From: Tetrapyrgos nigripes
Taxonomy: Eukaryota; Basidiomycota; Agaricomycetes; Agaricales; Campanellaceae
Assembly (NCBI GenBank): GCA_013368315.1
Contig: JAACJM010000018.1
Span: 372,001-436,000 of the forward strand
Reading direction: 5' to 3'
Length of the DNA stretch: 64,000 nucleotides
Positions 21,244 through 31,976 of the stretch are shown in pieces; position 1 is the stretch's first letter, and every line of letters starts with the position of its first letter. A model generated the notes under the pieces. It had not been told where the DNA came from. It did not search any database and worked only from the letters and a program-made list of their open reading frames with translations. Position numbers and translations under genes: made by a program.

Positions 21244-21925
21244 GTACCATCCAAAGTAAAATCAGTTACTGGAGGACTTGGGCCTTGGGCAACAAGTCCA
21301 AGAGAAGGTGTAGTGGTCAGTTCTACCGCAGAAGGAGCAGGTGTGTTCCTTTTCACAGCCTTTGCATAGTCTCGAATATCCAGACTGACAATATATACAG
21401 TACTACACTTCGTGTGTATATTCCTGATACTTTAGTATAAAGGGAGTGTAGGATGTACCTGTAAAGCCGTCCAGATTGTGTAAGCCATTAGCTAAGCGTC
21501 TTTTCAGCCGAAATCGTCAATTCAATCATTGAAGTGATCATTGAGTTGGCACACATTTAGTATACCCCGTAGTGTGTCAAGCAAGCAGCCCCCCTATTAC
21601 CCTTCTTCATTGCTCTCGATGATTACAGTCAACACCATCCCAGCCTTTGCCAGGCTGACTGACACTCTGCCTATCAGTCCTCTCTTGTCCATTGTGGCAA
21701 TGTCTGCACCTTCCAGCCTGCTTGACCTCGTCTGTCACTGTCCATGCAACCTCAACTGAGATTGATTTCAAATGTACTTTGACAGTCACTGTCATTGACG
21801 GAGACACTCTGTGTACACGATATGTCGCTGGGTGCTGACTGACTGCAATTATTCTCTGTTTCCAAGGGACTCTTGGCCACAGTCACCAGAGATGTTGTGT
21901 TAGCGAGTGGTCTATTCAACGGTGT
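21244..21925. other. Unassigned stretch
   Basis: May hold the orphaned 3' part of the secreted-peptide gene. A frame to 21369 ends in T-A-E-G-A-G-V-F-L-F, without a motif. No other gene is supported. Confidence 0.3.
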
Positions 21926-22621
21926 GTGCGTTACTTATTCTTAAACTATTTATTCAAACTCAATGCCCTAATCTTAGCTGATCCAGGTCTCTCCAGAGAT
22001 GTTTCTACTCCCTGGATGAGTCTTGCAGGTCACGAACCTGGTTATCTGAGCTATATGCCAGGGTCTTATTCACTCTCTGTGTTGTCATTGCAGGCTTACA
22101 GTATCACACCTTCTGCATACAATCACAATACAATACATGATATGTTTCTTGATCTGTCCTCCCAATTCTTTGCATTTGGATCCAGTCCTGTGGCCCTTAG
22201 TGAGCATGTCGCATGCCACAACATCCACACCTCAATGTTGAGACAAGAAGAAATGCAAAAGTTGCTTTTTGATCATCTTGTCAGCCATAAGTGTTATGAA
22301 GTTGGCAACGTAGTTGTCCACCCTTCACATTGCCTCAGGATTACCAAGCTCTACCCGAACGTCAATATTTTCTCTTATGTTTTTTTTGCAAGTCCTTCGT
22401 GAATTTCTACACATGGGCTCTGTTGAGGCTGCAATGAGGAACATGTTCTTGCAGACAATGTCAGTAGAAGGCAGTGACTTGAATGGAGTCATTACCAATG
22501 CTACGGACAATCTTGTGTCCTCTTTCTGCCAGGCACAGTCGTCTACAGACATCATCATTGATTCATGGTTGCTCATCAAACATGCAAACAAGGTGGGAAT
22601 GATGCAAGCCCTTCATGAACA
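21926..22621 (+). CDS. Unrecognised possible multi-exon gene
   Basis: Two coding-like frames overlap. The first (21926-22402) contains L-S-E-H-V-A-C-H-N-I-H-T-S-M-L-R-Q-E-E-M. The second, in use from about 22390, contains H-M-G-S-V-E-A-A-M-R-N-M-F and S-S-T-D-I-I-I-D-S-W-L-L-I-K-H, ending at a GTATGT donor at 22622. A TTTTTTTTGCAAG acceptor lies between them. Composition looks protein-like but no family is recognised; it may be a transposon-derived fragment. The exon limits are guesses. Confidence 0.3.
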
Positions 22622-22967
22622 TGGTATGTTCCTGTCACTGAAGGTTGTGTGTTCAGAACTAAGTCTTATGCTTTGGCACCATATACTGAATGGTGATTGT
22701 GGCCTGCATCGAAGCTTGGCATGCATCTCTCTCACACTAGGACATCTCCAACACCAGTATAAGCCTGCACTGAAAATTTCATCTTTGGCTTGTCAAGTGA
22801 CCATATTTGTAGGGTGCACCCCTTTCATCTTGGTCTTACCAGTTATCACTTTGTTTTACTTCAGTGCTCCCCTTTCTTGTTTTCAGTGTTTGTTTGTTTT
22901 GTTTTCCTGTTGCTCATTACATTTGATGACTGCTGTTACAGTACTTAATTTGTCATTGTAAAACTAC

Positions 22968-23025
22968 ATCAGTATCAGGTTTGGCGGCCCTCCTGCACCA
23001 CGCTATGCTAAGTAAAGGAGTGTAC
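22968..23025 (+). repeat. Short dispersed repeat R3, copy 1
   Basis: AACTACATCAGTATCAGGTT, then GGCGGCCCTCC, then CGCTATGCTAA; matched at 23805-23862. Confidence 0.6.
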
Positions 23026-23804
23026 AGAGGATATATAAATCCGTGAAGAGCTTAATAAGCTATTTGCTAAGCAGCCTTTCGGCTGAACAGCCTGTCAGGG
23101 TTCATGTGCAATGCTTTTGCCCCTAAACCGCAGAATCGTTTTCAACCATGAATGCATGAACTGTCCACTCGCCATTGCACCTTCAACCTCCTTCTTGGTA
23201 AAATTGATCAACATACTACTGTCTACTCCCCACAAAACCATCCTTCTTCGCCATGTTTTCTTGAAGGCTTTGGCTCTCCTCATGTGGCGTAATACTCAGC
23301 TACATACCAAGTTCCCTGAATCGAGCGAATACTGACCGAGTGGTAGACCCTGTGTAGGTGCTGAGAGGAGGCACACCCTGAGAGGTATATCTGGATGAGA
23401 CTGTGAATCAAATAGTTGCGAGTTATTGACCAAACTCACTGCAACCCTTCCAAATATGCTATCCACACCTCAAAGTGACAATCTGGCACTATCACTTCCA
23501 ACTCTGATGGACTCACCTCCCACTTATGGAAGCCAGTGAGTGCAATGCATGGGTTTTTTCCATCAATCGGCGAAGCCTTCGGGTGTCCTTGCTGATTAAT
23601 GAGAGCACCTGGCAGCAGCGTTCCGCTTGTTCGCCCGGCTTACCAAAGAGCAGTATCTGACAGCACCTGACAAAGGCTGGCATTGCTGATTTGAGAGAAG
23701 TCATGTAGATAATGGGGACTCGGGCGTTCTGTAACTTTTTAATCTCAGGTTCTCAAACAGGGATTGCCTCTAATCTTATTATCATGGGGCTCTGTAGTCT
23801 TCAG
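23026..23804. other. No gene seen
   Basis: Lies between the two R3 copies. Short frames only. A TAAGC-ATT-GCTAAGC block near 23050 is also found near 21485. Confidence 0.35.
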
Positions 23805-23862
23805 ACAACTTCAGTATCGGGTGTGGCAGCCCTCCAGCGTCGTGCTATGCTAAATGCTAAAT
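23805..23862 (+). repeat. Short dispersed repeat R3, copy 2
   Basis: ACAACTTCAGTATCGGGTGT, then GGCAGCCCTCC, then CGTGCTATGCTAA, parallel to the copy at 22968. Confidence 0.6.
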
Positions 23863-24229
23863 ATGTAGTCTGGTGTTATCTAATACGAGCGACCCGTGCC
23901 AGCCAGTTAGGTAAGTAAGAAATATTCTCACGTATGGTTTGCCTGCCTTTCTTCCACAAAAAAGGTCAAAATTTACTGATTTTATTTCATATTTCGTTCT
24001 AAGTAGCTTCTCTCACTCTGCATACCAAAAATCCCGGGAAAAAACAAAGCAGAACTTGCGGAAAGACTTGAAGTCCAGTTCCGCGAGTACACAGCCACTT
24101 CCGCGTCAAGCTTCGGGCTGCAGATCTCTCCGCTCGATATATACATCTTTCACTCCATATTTTTCTCTATAACTTTCTATACACTGTCCTCCATAGTATC
24201 TAAGTGCATAAAAGAAATAACGAAGCAAT

Positions 24230-25877
24230 TTGGTTTTGAAATCCTCTTGCCCTTGCAATGCCGCTCTTACTTACGTAATAAGGCACTGGCACGGCTCATG
24301 TTGTGAGATTACCATAAGACTAGCCTTTGCAAGGTTGCTGGTATCTACCTCTACCACCCATTGGATGCACACGAATTTCGAGGTCTTCGGGTTCTGGACA
24401 AGCTTGCCCCAAAGGGTCAGTTTGTCACTAGGGTGGTTGGCGAGTTTGTGCCCCTCTTCACTGCAGGCGAGGCAAGAAGCAGAGAGGACCTTCTTGTCGC
24501 CCTTTGAAAAGGGCTGGAAGTGGGTGTCAGTAGCGGAGGATCCACCATTTCGATCTGCCCCATATTGACGGGTAGGACGGGGAAACCCATTACCTCTCCC
24601 TGTCGAGGTCCCGAGTCTCTAGTCGAACTGGAAATCCATACGAGCTTTCTGCATTTCATTGTTGTAAGTTGCTGCATCAAACTTGTAGCCTTGTGTATGT
24701 CTCTCGATGTGTAATCTCTTCTCGGCGGGTTTCCAGTTACGAGGCCTTTAGGCTGAGTTAACTTAGGTCGACCTCGAAAACTTTTCCACGGGTTCAAACT
24801 TCCACCCCTGTTCATTGGCGCTCGGTAAGCGCTCATTGATCATAGATCTGGAATCACGGTCGAGAGTCGAGACCATCATGACGTCGTTCACGGCTTCCTC
24901 GGACAAACGCATAACCAAGGCAGTGTAGGCAGCATCATGGTGCGCCTTGTCTTCCTCCTTGCTTCCTCTCCCGATCTGAGGGCCTCGTAGCTTGCCACGC
25001 GAAGCGATGGCACTTTACCCCAGTAGGCATAAAGATCAGTGTATTCAGGGTTTTTGAAGAAACCGGCGTGGTAGTAGATGAATTTGGCGTGTCTGCCCTC
25101 TGGGTTATGCAAGTCCCATTCAACTACAAACCTAATGTAATTTTCGGTAGCATCCAGGAACTCGGCGTAGTTGTAGCATCCCTCGAAGTCGTCATCCTTG
25201 ATCAATAAAACCTTAGCGATGGCGGCGGTGTCCCAGATTCTGAGTTTGTCCACCTTCGAAGTCTTGTCGCCCGTAGTGTCAAAGGTTGATTTGGGAGGAA
25301 TGCTAGCGGTGGTAGATTGTAATACCCACAAGTTCTTCTTCTTGAATAAGCCGAGAGGGATGGGGTCAAAGTTAGCCGCGATGAAAAGATCCTTCGGAAA
25401 CTTGATATCCGTAAAGGCGTCCAGATCTCTGTTAATCTCTACTTCTCGCGCAACCGTCAGATCCCTACTCTGCGTCTCATTGGCCTTTTCATTCTCCCTC
25501 TTCTCAGCCGTCCTCGTCATCACCACACAACTATGCCATCTATCAGGCATCTTGTCCTTAATCCGTTCAAAAATCTCGGGGTTATCCTTAATGCTAACCA
25601 TGTCTTCGTCTTCAACGGACCAGAGTGATGCAGTGTCCGAGAGAGTCTCTCCCTCCTGCAGTGCCAATGCCTCTCCTGCTATCAGGACCCGCTTAGATCT
25701 GTTGTCTTGATCCTTGTCGTCTATAGTCTTGTTGAGTCTGAGCCGTTGTTCCGAGCCAAGCTTAGCTACAGCCTGGACAGCGGCCGGTTTGTGAGTTTTC
25801 CGTAGTTCCTGCAGGAAATCCGGAGGTCTAAGTGATGTGTTACGGAGTATAGCGAAGGGGCCGGAAGTAGTCGACAT
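24230..25877 (-). pseudogene. DIRS-type Gag-like protein, frameshifted
   Basis: The first 310 or so residues (ATG at 25877) are open: an acidic leader, E-D-E-D-M-V-S-I-K-D-N-P-E-I-F, and a C-terminal region ending Y-A-Y-W-G-K-V-P-S-L-R-V-A-S-Y-E-A-L. Just after this the frame shifts; other frames carry on with M-V-S-T-L-D-R-D-S-R-S, G-W-K-F-E-P-V-E-K-F-S-R and, after stops near 24750, K-F-D-A-A-T-Y-N-N-E-M. Last comes a zinc knuckle C-L-A-C-S-E-E-G-H-K-L-A-N-H and an F-V-C-I-Q-W segment at about 24480-24300. This layout matches Gag-like proteins next to DIRS RTs in mushrooms. The RT fragment at 19039-19663 may be from the same family. Confidence 0.6.
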
Positions 25878-26064
25878 GATGGGAAAGATGTTGCGGTACG
25901 TGGGTTATCGATGGGAAGATAGATGCGAATTCTATCGGTACTGCAATAGAAACAAATTCTACTTGCAAGGCGTCGAAACAAAATTCGAACGCAGATGAGG
26001 AAATGTGATGGGGAAGAAATCGCGAAAAAAGCTTCTTTTGTTCTTACTAGGAGCGTCGTTGACT

Positions 26065-27231
26065 CCCCAGTGAAAAGTCTACAAAGCCAAAACGCGCCAG
26101 AATGAGCCGCAGCAAACGGCTTGCTGGGGCTTGTTCTGGCTTTCTTTGGCTCGAAAATTTAGAAATTTATACATTGCCAGATCGAGCTAGGTCGAGCGAG
26201 ATTGCTCAGATTAGTCTACACTTGTTTTTGCTCGTTCTGGACACATAGCATTGCATTGTAGTACTACTACTGTTACATATAAATGATGTGTGTTACGCGT
26301 TCCTGCCCGATACAGCTTTCCTCCTCCTCCCCATCCTCCTCCTGCTGCTCCTGCTCCTGTACTTGTACCTGGATACCCCGTCCCAACGCCATTTCCGTTG
26401 ACCGGTTTTGATACCGACTACGAAATGAGACTAGATCAGTACAATCAAGCGAAAGAAACAGCATTAGCTCACCTATCCTGAGAGGAAGACATGGGTATAT
26501 GCACGTGAAAAGATGCTGTAGCGAGTCCTTGCCATGGATACTGTCACTTTCAAGCTCGTTAGCTATATCTACAGGAGTGATAAGAGAGAGAATTACTCAC
26601 CTAAATGTTTATCACAACTTACACGGTTGTCTGCATGGTATAATTAGTATTTGTGTAGCCGGATACAGATAATTACACATCTTTAGCTGACCCAAAACCG
26701 TTACGCTGTTCGTTGTTGTTGGTATATTGGAAAAGGGACACGACGCGTGTTAGTAACACGAAAGACATAAAAAGACAACTGCCTTACCAAATTTCCCATT
26801 CACCACTCGACGAAGTGGAGGTACATGAGGGGAGTAGAAAGAGGGGAAGGAGGGAGAACGGGAACAGAAAAAAATGAGAGGGATGGTGGTGGTAAGGAAG
26901 AGAGGAGAGTGAGAAACTTTGGGGATGGTCACGATGTGTGACGTCGGCGTCAGTTTTTGGGGAAGCTGTCGGCGTCAAGTACTTGAAAAAATTCCTAAGT
27001 CCAAAGCACTAAGAAGAGAGAAAATTTCTCACACAAAGGAAAAGACTAGAGAAGATCGGAAAGAAGAGAGCAAGAAGAGAGACGAAGGCAAAGAAGAAGG
27101 CAAAGAAGCATGACTAAAATCATATGATAATCTTCTTGATGGGTTTCGCTTGTTCTCGCCAGATTTGAGCACATCGGGTTTCTGTCAGGCTCAGTTTGGC
27201 GCGTTTTGGCTTTCTGGACTTTTCACTGGGG
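26065..27231. mobile_element. TIR DNA transposon (non-autonomous), 6-bp TSD
   Basis: Starts CCCCAGTGAAAAGTC at 26065 and ends with GACTTTTCACTGGGG at 27231. The inverted arms extend about 35 bp, including AAAGCCAAAACGCGCCA. TTGACT flanks it at 26059-26064 and 27232-27237, a target duplication. The 1167-bp interior holds no transposase; a proline-rich 63-residue frame at 26290-26481 is of low complexity in its first half. The CAGTGAAAAGT end resembles hAT ends, but the duplication is 6 bp instead of 8 as far as it matches. Confidence 0.75.
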
Positions 27232-27436
27232 TTGACTGTTGAGGAGAAAGGACGCGATGAATAACGTGATTGTCACGATGACGCGTCAGACGACAGTCAC
27301 AATGCTCTCACTAGCTTATCCTAAAATAAGCCCTCATACCTCGGGCTTATCACGGAACTTTCATCAACAACACTTCTCACCTTGGGCAGCAATGCATATT
27401 TGGAGGCAAACATAAGTGACGAATTTCTGCTCGGTG

Positions 27437-27495
27437 CCGGAGCTACTCCATATGGCAGTTCGGCCTCAAATCGGTCCTATATGGAGTAGTTCCGG
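27437..27495. repeat. 17-bp inverted repeat pair
   Basis: CCGGAGCTACTCCATAT (27437-27453) and ATATGGAGTAGTTCCGG (27479-27495) are inverted repeats with one mismatch and a 25-nt loop. Confidence 0.75.
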
Positions 27496-27920
27496 AGAGA
27501 AAAAATGGCACTGAAAAATCCGAAATTTAAGTTTGCACAGAGATCTCTGGAAATATGCAATGCCGCCCAAGGTGTCTGGGATGGTGATGGCAAGGAGACC
27601 TCTTCACCGCACACTCAGCGTTTTTGGCCTTCCAAACAACCGTGGACCTGCTTTAAATTCCTTCTTCGACAAACTCGGAATCATGGGTCCAATCCAAATC
27701 TCGCTCCATAGACACAAGGTACCGTTTTTAATGCCTTGGGGATCGAGGTGAGTGTTCCCCCTTGATGACATGTAGAGTTTGTGCTTGACAATGTTTCTGT
27801 CTCTTCTCCCAACAGAGAGAGCTTGGAGAGAGCGCATCATTGTAGGATATGTAAACGTTGCGGGTTGAAACATGATCATCATTCTCCTACGCTGACACGC
27901 TTCTGGTTTCTTCTCTAGTG
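27496..27920. other. Unassigned stretch
   Basis: Possible exon-like frame at 27590-27750 with F-G-L-P-N-N-R-G-P-A-L-N-S-F-F-D-K and M-G-P-I-Q-I-S-L-H-R-H-K before a GTGAGT site at 27749. No family recognised; promoter and remaining exons not found. Confidence 0.25.
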
Positions 27921-29277
27921 CATCAGGAAATTCACAATTGTATGGAAGGTATGGAGGGTATGGAGGGTATGGGGCCCATACCTTTTTATACACATTTCAC
28001 CGAGATCTCCTCAAATGTTCCATACACATTGTGTATGGATGTATGGGCCAGTATGGGCAATATGGGCAGTATGGACAAGGTACTTTGATAATGTGCAAGC
28101 TCAGATTTTTCGACCCTTACCTTTGAAGTGCGCACTGCTAGCAACCAGTATGAGTCACCGCCGCTGTCATTGTGAGGAAGTTGTCCTCACCGTTGTCAGC
28201 CATTCACAATAAGACTCGGGGTGATTCAGTAAGTATAGGGTAGGGATTCCAGAACACGAGATCAGTATCGGAACTGTAATGCATGTAATGAGTAAAAAAA
28301 AATTGCATTTCCTGACGACGTCGATGATGATGATGAGCACTGCAACGCCCGCCGTCGGTGACCGGTGACCAGTGACTGTTGAACCGAGCGCCAAGAGGTG
28401 ACGTGTTGCGGTCACGAGATTGATTTTAATCGGAGCTTGAAAGCTTTCTTGATCAAATTGACGCGAAACGTTGACTTCTCTAACTCCCTTTCTTCCCTCA
28501 ACAACATCGTTACTCAGCGTTTCCCTCCCCCTCCACCTCTCTCCCCTTCGCTGTACTGCACGTTCAGAGGTTGCATTGAGACCCTCGTCATCAAGGATTC
28601 TTCCTCCTCAACTGAAGGGTGGATAATAATATGGGATGGAATGATTGACGTTGTCTGTACTGTCTTTGTGGTGAGTTGTTACATCTTGACTTACCCTCAT
28701 GTTTAACTGACCTTGTATCTTCTCTTCCAGTACTTTATCCCTTTTGTGGCCAAGGTGCGTCGTCCGTCCTTATTTCTGTCTAATTTACAAATGATACTCG
28801 CCATTTTCAGGCGCTATGTTTTGCCATCTCGGGTTGGTTTCATGGTCATCACTTACGTTCGTATCTTTCCGCTCTCATGTTGTCTGCTGCTGAAATATCT
28901 TTCCATTAGCATTTCGTTTACATGAGCTGTGTGATTGTGATTGTGAGGGCTGTGAGTGGTAGGCTTGTAGTGCATTGGTGGTTTTACGTTTTACGAGGCC
29001 GTAGGTTGATATGTACTTCGTATAGATGTCCTACTTACATTTGTCATTACACACTGTCAGTGACAACAATGGCAATGCCGACAACGAAGCAAAATCAGGA
29101 GTACATGGAACAGGCATGGGGTAGGTATGGAGGTGCATGGAGCATGTTTGTAGCAGTCCCATACACATGCATGGGAGGTGTATGGAAATCATGCACCCCC
29201 CCTCTGCTCCATACACGTATAATTTGGTATGGGGGGTATGGACCCATACCCCCCATACCGTTGCGAATTTCCTGATG
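27921..29277. mobile_element. TIR element with (TATGG)-rich subterminal arrays
   Basis: CATCAGGAAATTC at 27921 and its inverse GAATTTCCTGATG ending at 29277 form the ends. Immediately inside each lies an array of TATGGAGGG/TATGGGGGG units, also scattered at 28033-28080 and 29101-29180. Between the arrays, 28400-28920 contains exon-like pieces joined by good GTGAGT...CCAG and GTGCGT...TTCAG introns, with a hydrophobic product (Y-F-I-P-F-V-A-K, A-L-C-F-A-I-S-G-W-F) that I cannot name. This may be captured host sequence. No clear target duplication was found (perhaps TG). Confidence 0.6.
29226..29259. repeat. Perfect 16-bp palindromic arms
   Basis: GGTATGGGGGGTATGG, a 2-nt AC spacer, then the exact inverse CCATACCCCCCATACC, at the inner side of the right end of the TIR element. 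Confidence 0.9.
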
Positions 29278-30844
29278 TGTAAGTCATCCTTCCCCTTTCC
29301 AGCTCCCCCTCTTCTGCCAACTCAACCCAACCTCGTCGTCTTTGTAGGGATAAACCAATGCGTCCGAGTCGGGGTATACAACGAGAGACATTTTATTCTG
29401 TTTATGTATGCCCTTCTTCTGTCCCCTTCGTCTTGTTTTTCGAGGCATTGGGGTTGAGAAATGAGGTGTGTATCCTATCCTACCTGTGTTTCTGCGCTTT
29501 CGCTACGTTTACGTTTTCATTTTGCTGACTTGACTCTTTCTTTCCGTCCTCCCATTCCTACCCGCTCCTCCCGCGTCTCGCGTCTGCGTATCCTACCCCT
29601 ACCTACCTGTGCCTATGCCATTTGTTGTGCCGTTCGTCGTGTCGCCCACGTCACCTCCCCACCTATCGGGAATCGCCTCTCCCTTGGCCTGACCCATTCT
29701 ATGATAAAAAAAGCCCCCCTTTCCTTCCCACCTCCCCCAAATCCTATTCACTCTCTCCTTCATCCTCTCCGCCGTGCTCTCCTTTGCGGTAGGGGTTATG
29801 TTGATTGTTACTTTGTGGGCGGTTATGTGAGGTGGGTTTCTTTCAACTACAACTCTAATATTCTCTTTCCCTATTTTTCGTTCTCGTTCTACGCTCCGTT
29901 GGATGTTTTATGATGTGGGGCTCACAAAGCTGACGTATGTTCCGGGCGAAGCGTCCGTCGAAGCGCAAGATAACGAGGTGTATAGAAAGGTCGTGTTGAG
30001 TCGGGGGGAGATGTTGGGTATGATTTGGGGTGAGCATTTTTTCATGTCCTTCTCCCCATTTGTTTCTCGGAGGTTTTCTTCCCCTGGTTTCCTTCTAGAC
30101 GCTGACGTGTATACACACACAGGAAAATAAAAACTTGATGTTGTTTTTTACTGTCGAGGAGAATGGATAGTGAGTACACGTTTTCGCTCGTCGCCTTGGT
30201 CTTGGCCTCCTTTCGTCTGTCTCTTCTTTCATCGTTTCGTTTTTTTGGTATGATTGATGATGTGCTAACGCTAACTTTTTTGTTTTCTGTCTTCTCTGCT
30301 CGCTTTTTCCCACCTAAACCCGGACCTCGACCTCATATCGCCCAACTATGCACGCTCCTCCTCAAACTCTTCACTACATTACGTTCCCCATCGACCGACC
30401 GACTAAAACTCCGCATAAAACTGGGTATGAAAAAAACAGTCCCCTGTACACGCTCCTCCTCCCCCTCCGTATCCTACCTTACACTGATGGGAGGGTCTGG
30501 GCTAGACGACGGTAGAGAGAATCCCCAATTCCGTGTTCAGACCTGAGCAAAACGAAAACGATGAGGGTGAGGGTGAGGTAACAAGTTGAGGTTGCAAATG
30601 GGCATGAGAATGGGGACGGGAGACCAAGACGAGTGTACATAGAGGAGTAAGAGGGGGAGGAGTTGACTGATGAGGAGTAGGCAGGAAGGAGTGATTCGTC
30701 AGCTTGTCACTCTTTCCAGATGTCTCGACGGGACAAGGAAGTGAGTCTCTACATAGCCTTTCATTCACCCTTCTTTCTTCCTTTCTTTTCTTTTCGTGAT
30801 ATGATGGTATACTGCTGGGACCTTGTGACCCTTTGAGTTTCCTC
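29278..30844. other. C/T-rich stretch, no supported gene
   Basis: Long frames exist (29461-29913, 30163-30546 plus; 30900-30502 minus), but their products are low-complexity Ser/Arg/Pro/Leu and resemble translated C/T tracts. A short coding-like piece, V-G-L-T-K-L-T-Y-V-P-G-E-A-S-V-E-A-Q, is at 29910-29975. Nothing recognised. Confidence 0.3.
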
Positions 30845-30849
30845 CTTCC

Positions 30850-30973
30850 TGTAAGGGTCACGCCCCTTACTCCATATATAGAGCCTGCGACGGTATTCAC
30901 ACGTACTGAATATTGTGGCCTTTTGGTCCAGTTGGAGGTTGGGTCTCATCGCAGGCTGACCTAATCCTTTACA
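30850..30973 (+). repeat. LTR 1 of the compact element
   Basis: 124 bp, TGTAAGGG...CTTTACA. Contains CCATATATAGAG (TATA-like) about 20 bp in, and CACGTACTGAATATT about 50 bp in. Begins with a stem GTAAGGG/CCCTTAC. Confidence 0.85.
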
Positions 30974-31175
30974 GAATACTTGGTACAAACGGTCACTGGT
31001 TTGATCCTCGAGGAACTCCCCTTTTCATAGGGCCTCGGGATTTCGCCCTTCACGGAACCAGTGGCTGAGGATCGGGACAGGCGTGGGAAACCTGAAACGA
31101 TTCGGGGTCTTCTATATAAGGACATTCTTCCGGACCTGAGAGACCCGGGAGGAGATTGCCTCGAAGGGGAGGTAA

Positions 31176-31294
31176 TGTAACGATCCGTTACTCCATATAT
31201 AGAGCCTGCGACGGTATTCACACGTACCGAATATTGTGGCCTTTTGGTCCAGTTGGAGGTTGGGTCTCATCGCAGGCTGACCTAATCCTTTACA
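31176..31294 (+). repeat. LTR 2 (middle) of the compact element
   Basis: 119 bp, TGTAACG...CTTTACA. Same body as LTR 1, but the opening stem is GTAACG/CGTTAC instead of GTAAGGG/CCCTTAC. Confidence 0.85.
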
Positions 31295-31295
31295 G

Positions 31296-31307
31296 AATAT
31301 TCGGTAC
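31296..31307 (+). promoter_or_regulatory. Candidate self-complementary primer-binding site
   Basis: AATATTCGGTAC, one base after the end of LTR 2, is the exact reverse complement of GTACCGAATATT inside LTR 2 (and LTR 3). That LTR segment lies about 25-30 nt past the TATA-like box, where a transcript would begin. The layout is that of Tf1/sushi-type self-priming. The equivalent site after LTR 1 has diverged. Confidence 0.5.
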
Positions 31308-31497
31308 AAACGGTCACTGGTTCGATCCTCGAGGAACTCCCCTTCTCATAGGGCCTCGGGATTTCGCCCTTCACGGAACCAGTGGCTGAGGATCGGGACA
31401 GGCGTGGGAAACCTGAAACGATTCGGGGTCTTCTATATAAGGACACCGATCTGGGCCTGAGGAACCCAGAAAGGAGATTGCCTCGAAGGGGAGGTAA

Positions 31498-31621
31498 TGT
31501 AAGGGTCACGCCCCTTACTCCATATATAGAGCCTGCGACGGTATTCACACGTACCGAATATTGTGGCCTTTTGGTCCAGTTGGAGGTTGGGTCTCATCGC
31601 AGGCTGACCTAATCCTTTACA
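31498..31621 (+). repeat. LTR 3 of the compact element
   Basis: 124 bp with the same opening stem as LTR 1; differs from LTR 1 by a C/T change in CACGTACCGAATATT. Followed by the CTTCC target duplication. Confidence 0.85.
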
Positions 31622-31626
31622 CTTCC

Positions 31627-31915
31627 TTCTCTCTGAATATGTGGATAGAGAGACGAATCAGACGAATTACGAATTGAGAAGAACAATAATATCCATAGAT
31701 GAAGGTAAGAGAGACATAGGTACTACATATGTATACTTTGCCAATGCTATTTGTTCTTGAGCATGGCGCCTCAATGTATACACTGTGTCGTGAAACTGCC
31801 GGCAGGTCACTGGCAGCTGGCATAACTTTAAAGAGTTGTTCTCATTTCGACCACAAGTTTTGAGAGTATCTGAGCAAATCAGAAATTTCAAATGACCAAC
31901 AAGAACCTCTTCTCA
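31627..31915. other. Spacer, no gene seen
   Basis: Unique-looking sequence between the LTR array and the TTACGAGGCC repeat. Minus frames here have no motif. Confidence 0.35.
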
Positions 31916-31976
31916 TTACGAGGCCGAAGAATGAGGACGAGTTCTTAACACTGCGTTTCCGCGTGTGGCTATGTTG
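31916..31976 (+). repeat. TTACGAGGCC-family repeat
   Basis: TTACGAGGCCGAAGAATGAG, then GAGTTCTTAACACTGCG, then TTTCCGCGTGTGGCTATG. Confidence 0.75.

Larger units (their letters stand above)
30850..31621 (+). mobile_element. Compact LTR element (TRIM-like) as LTR-int-LTR-int-LTR array
   Basis: Three ~120-bp LTRs separated by two ~202-bp internal parts, flanked on both sides by CTTCC (30845-30849 and 31622-31626), a 5-bp target duplication. The LTRs start TGTAA and end TTTACA. Each internal part ends in a purine tract (GAAGGGGAGGTAA) right before the next LTR and begins, one base after the LTR, with a candidate primer site. No Gag or Pol is encoded, so movement would need proteins in trans. 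Length and structure fit a terminal-repeat retrotransposon in miniature, probably gypsy-related, duplicated through LTR recombination. Confidence 0.85.

Noticed and set aside
21760..21840. LysM-like motif (T-V-I-D-G-D-T-L-C)
   Set aside because: Only the opening of a LysM repeat resembles the family. It is followed quickly by a stop and no second half is found in any frame.
29461..29913. 150-residue plus-strand frame
   Set aside because: Low-complexity product from C/T-rich DNA with no domain, signal peptide or splice context.
31314..31330. GGTTCGATCC in the compact LTR element as a tRNA or SINE B box
   Set aside because: It fits a B-box core, but there is no A box, acceptor stem or cloverleaf around it, and the LTR structure explains the segment better.
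31156..31612. Reading frames across the LTR array on both strands
   Set aside because: They span LTR and internal boundaries of a repeat and are duplicated with the units; no protein motif.
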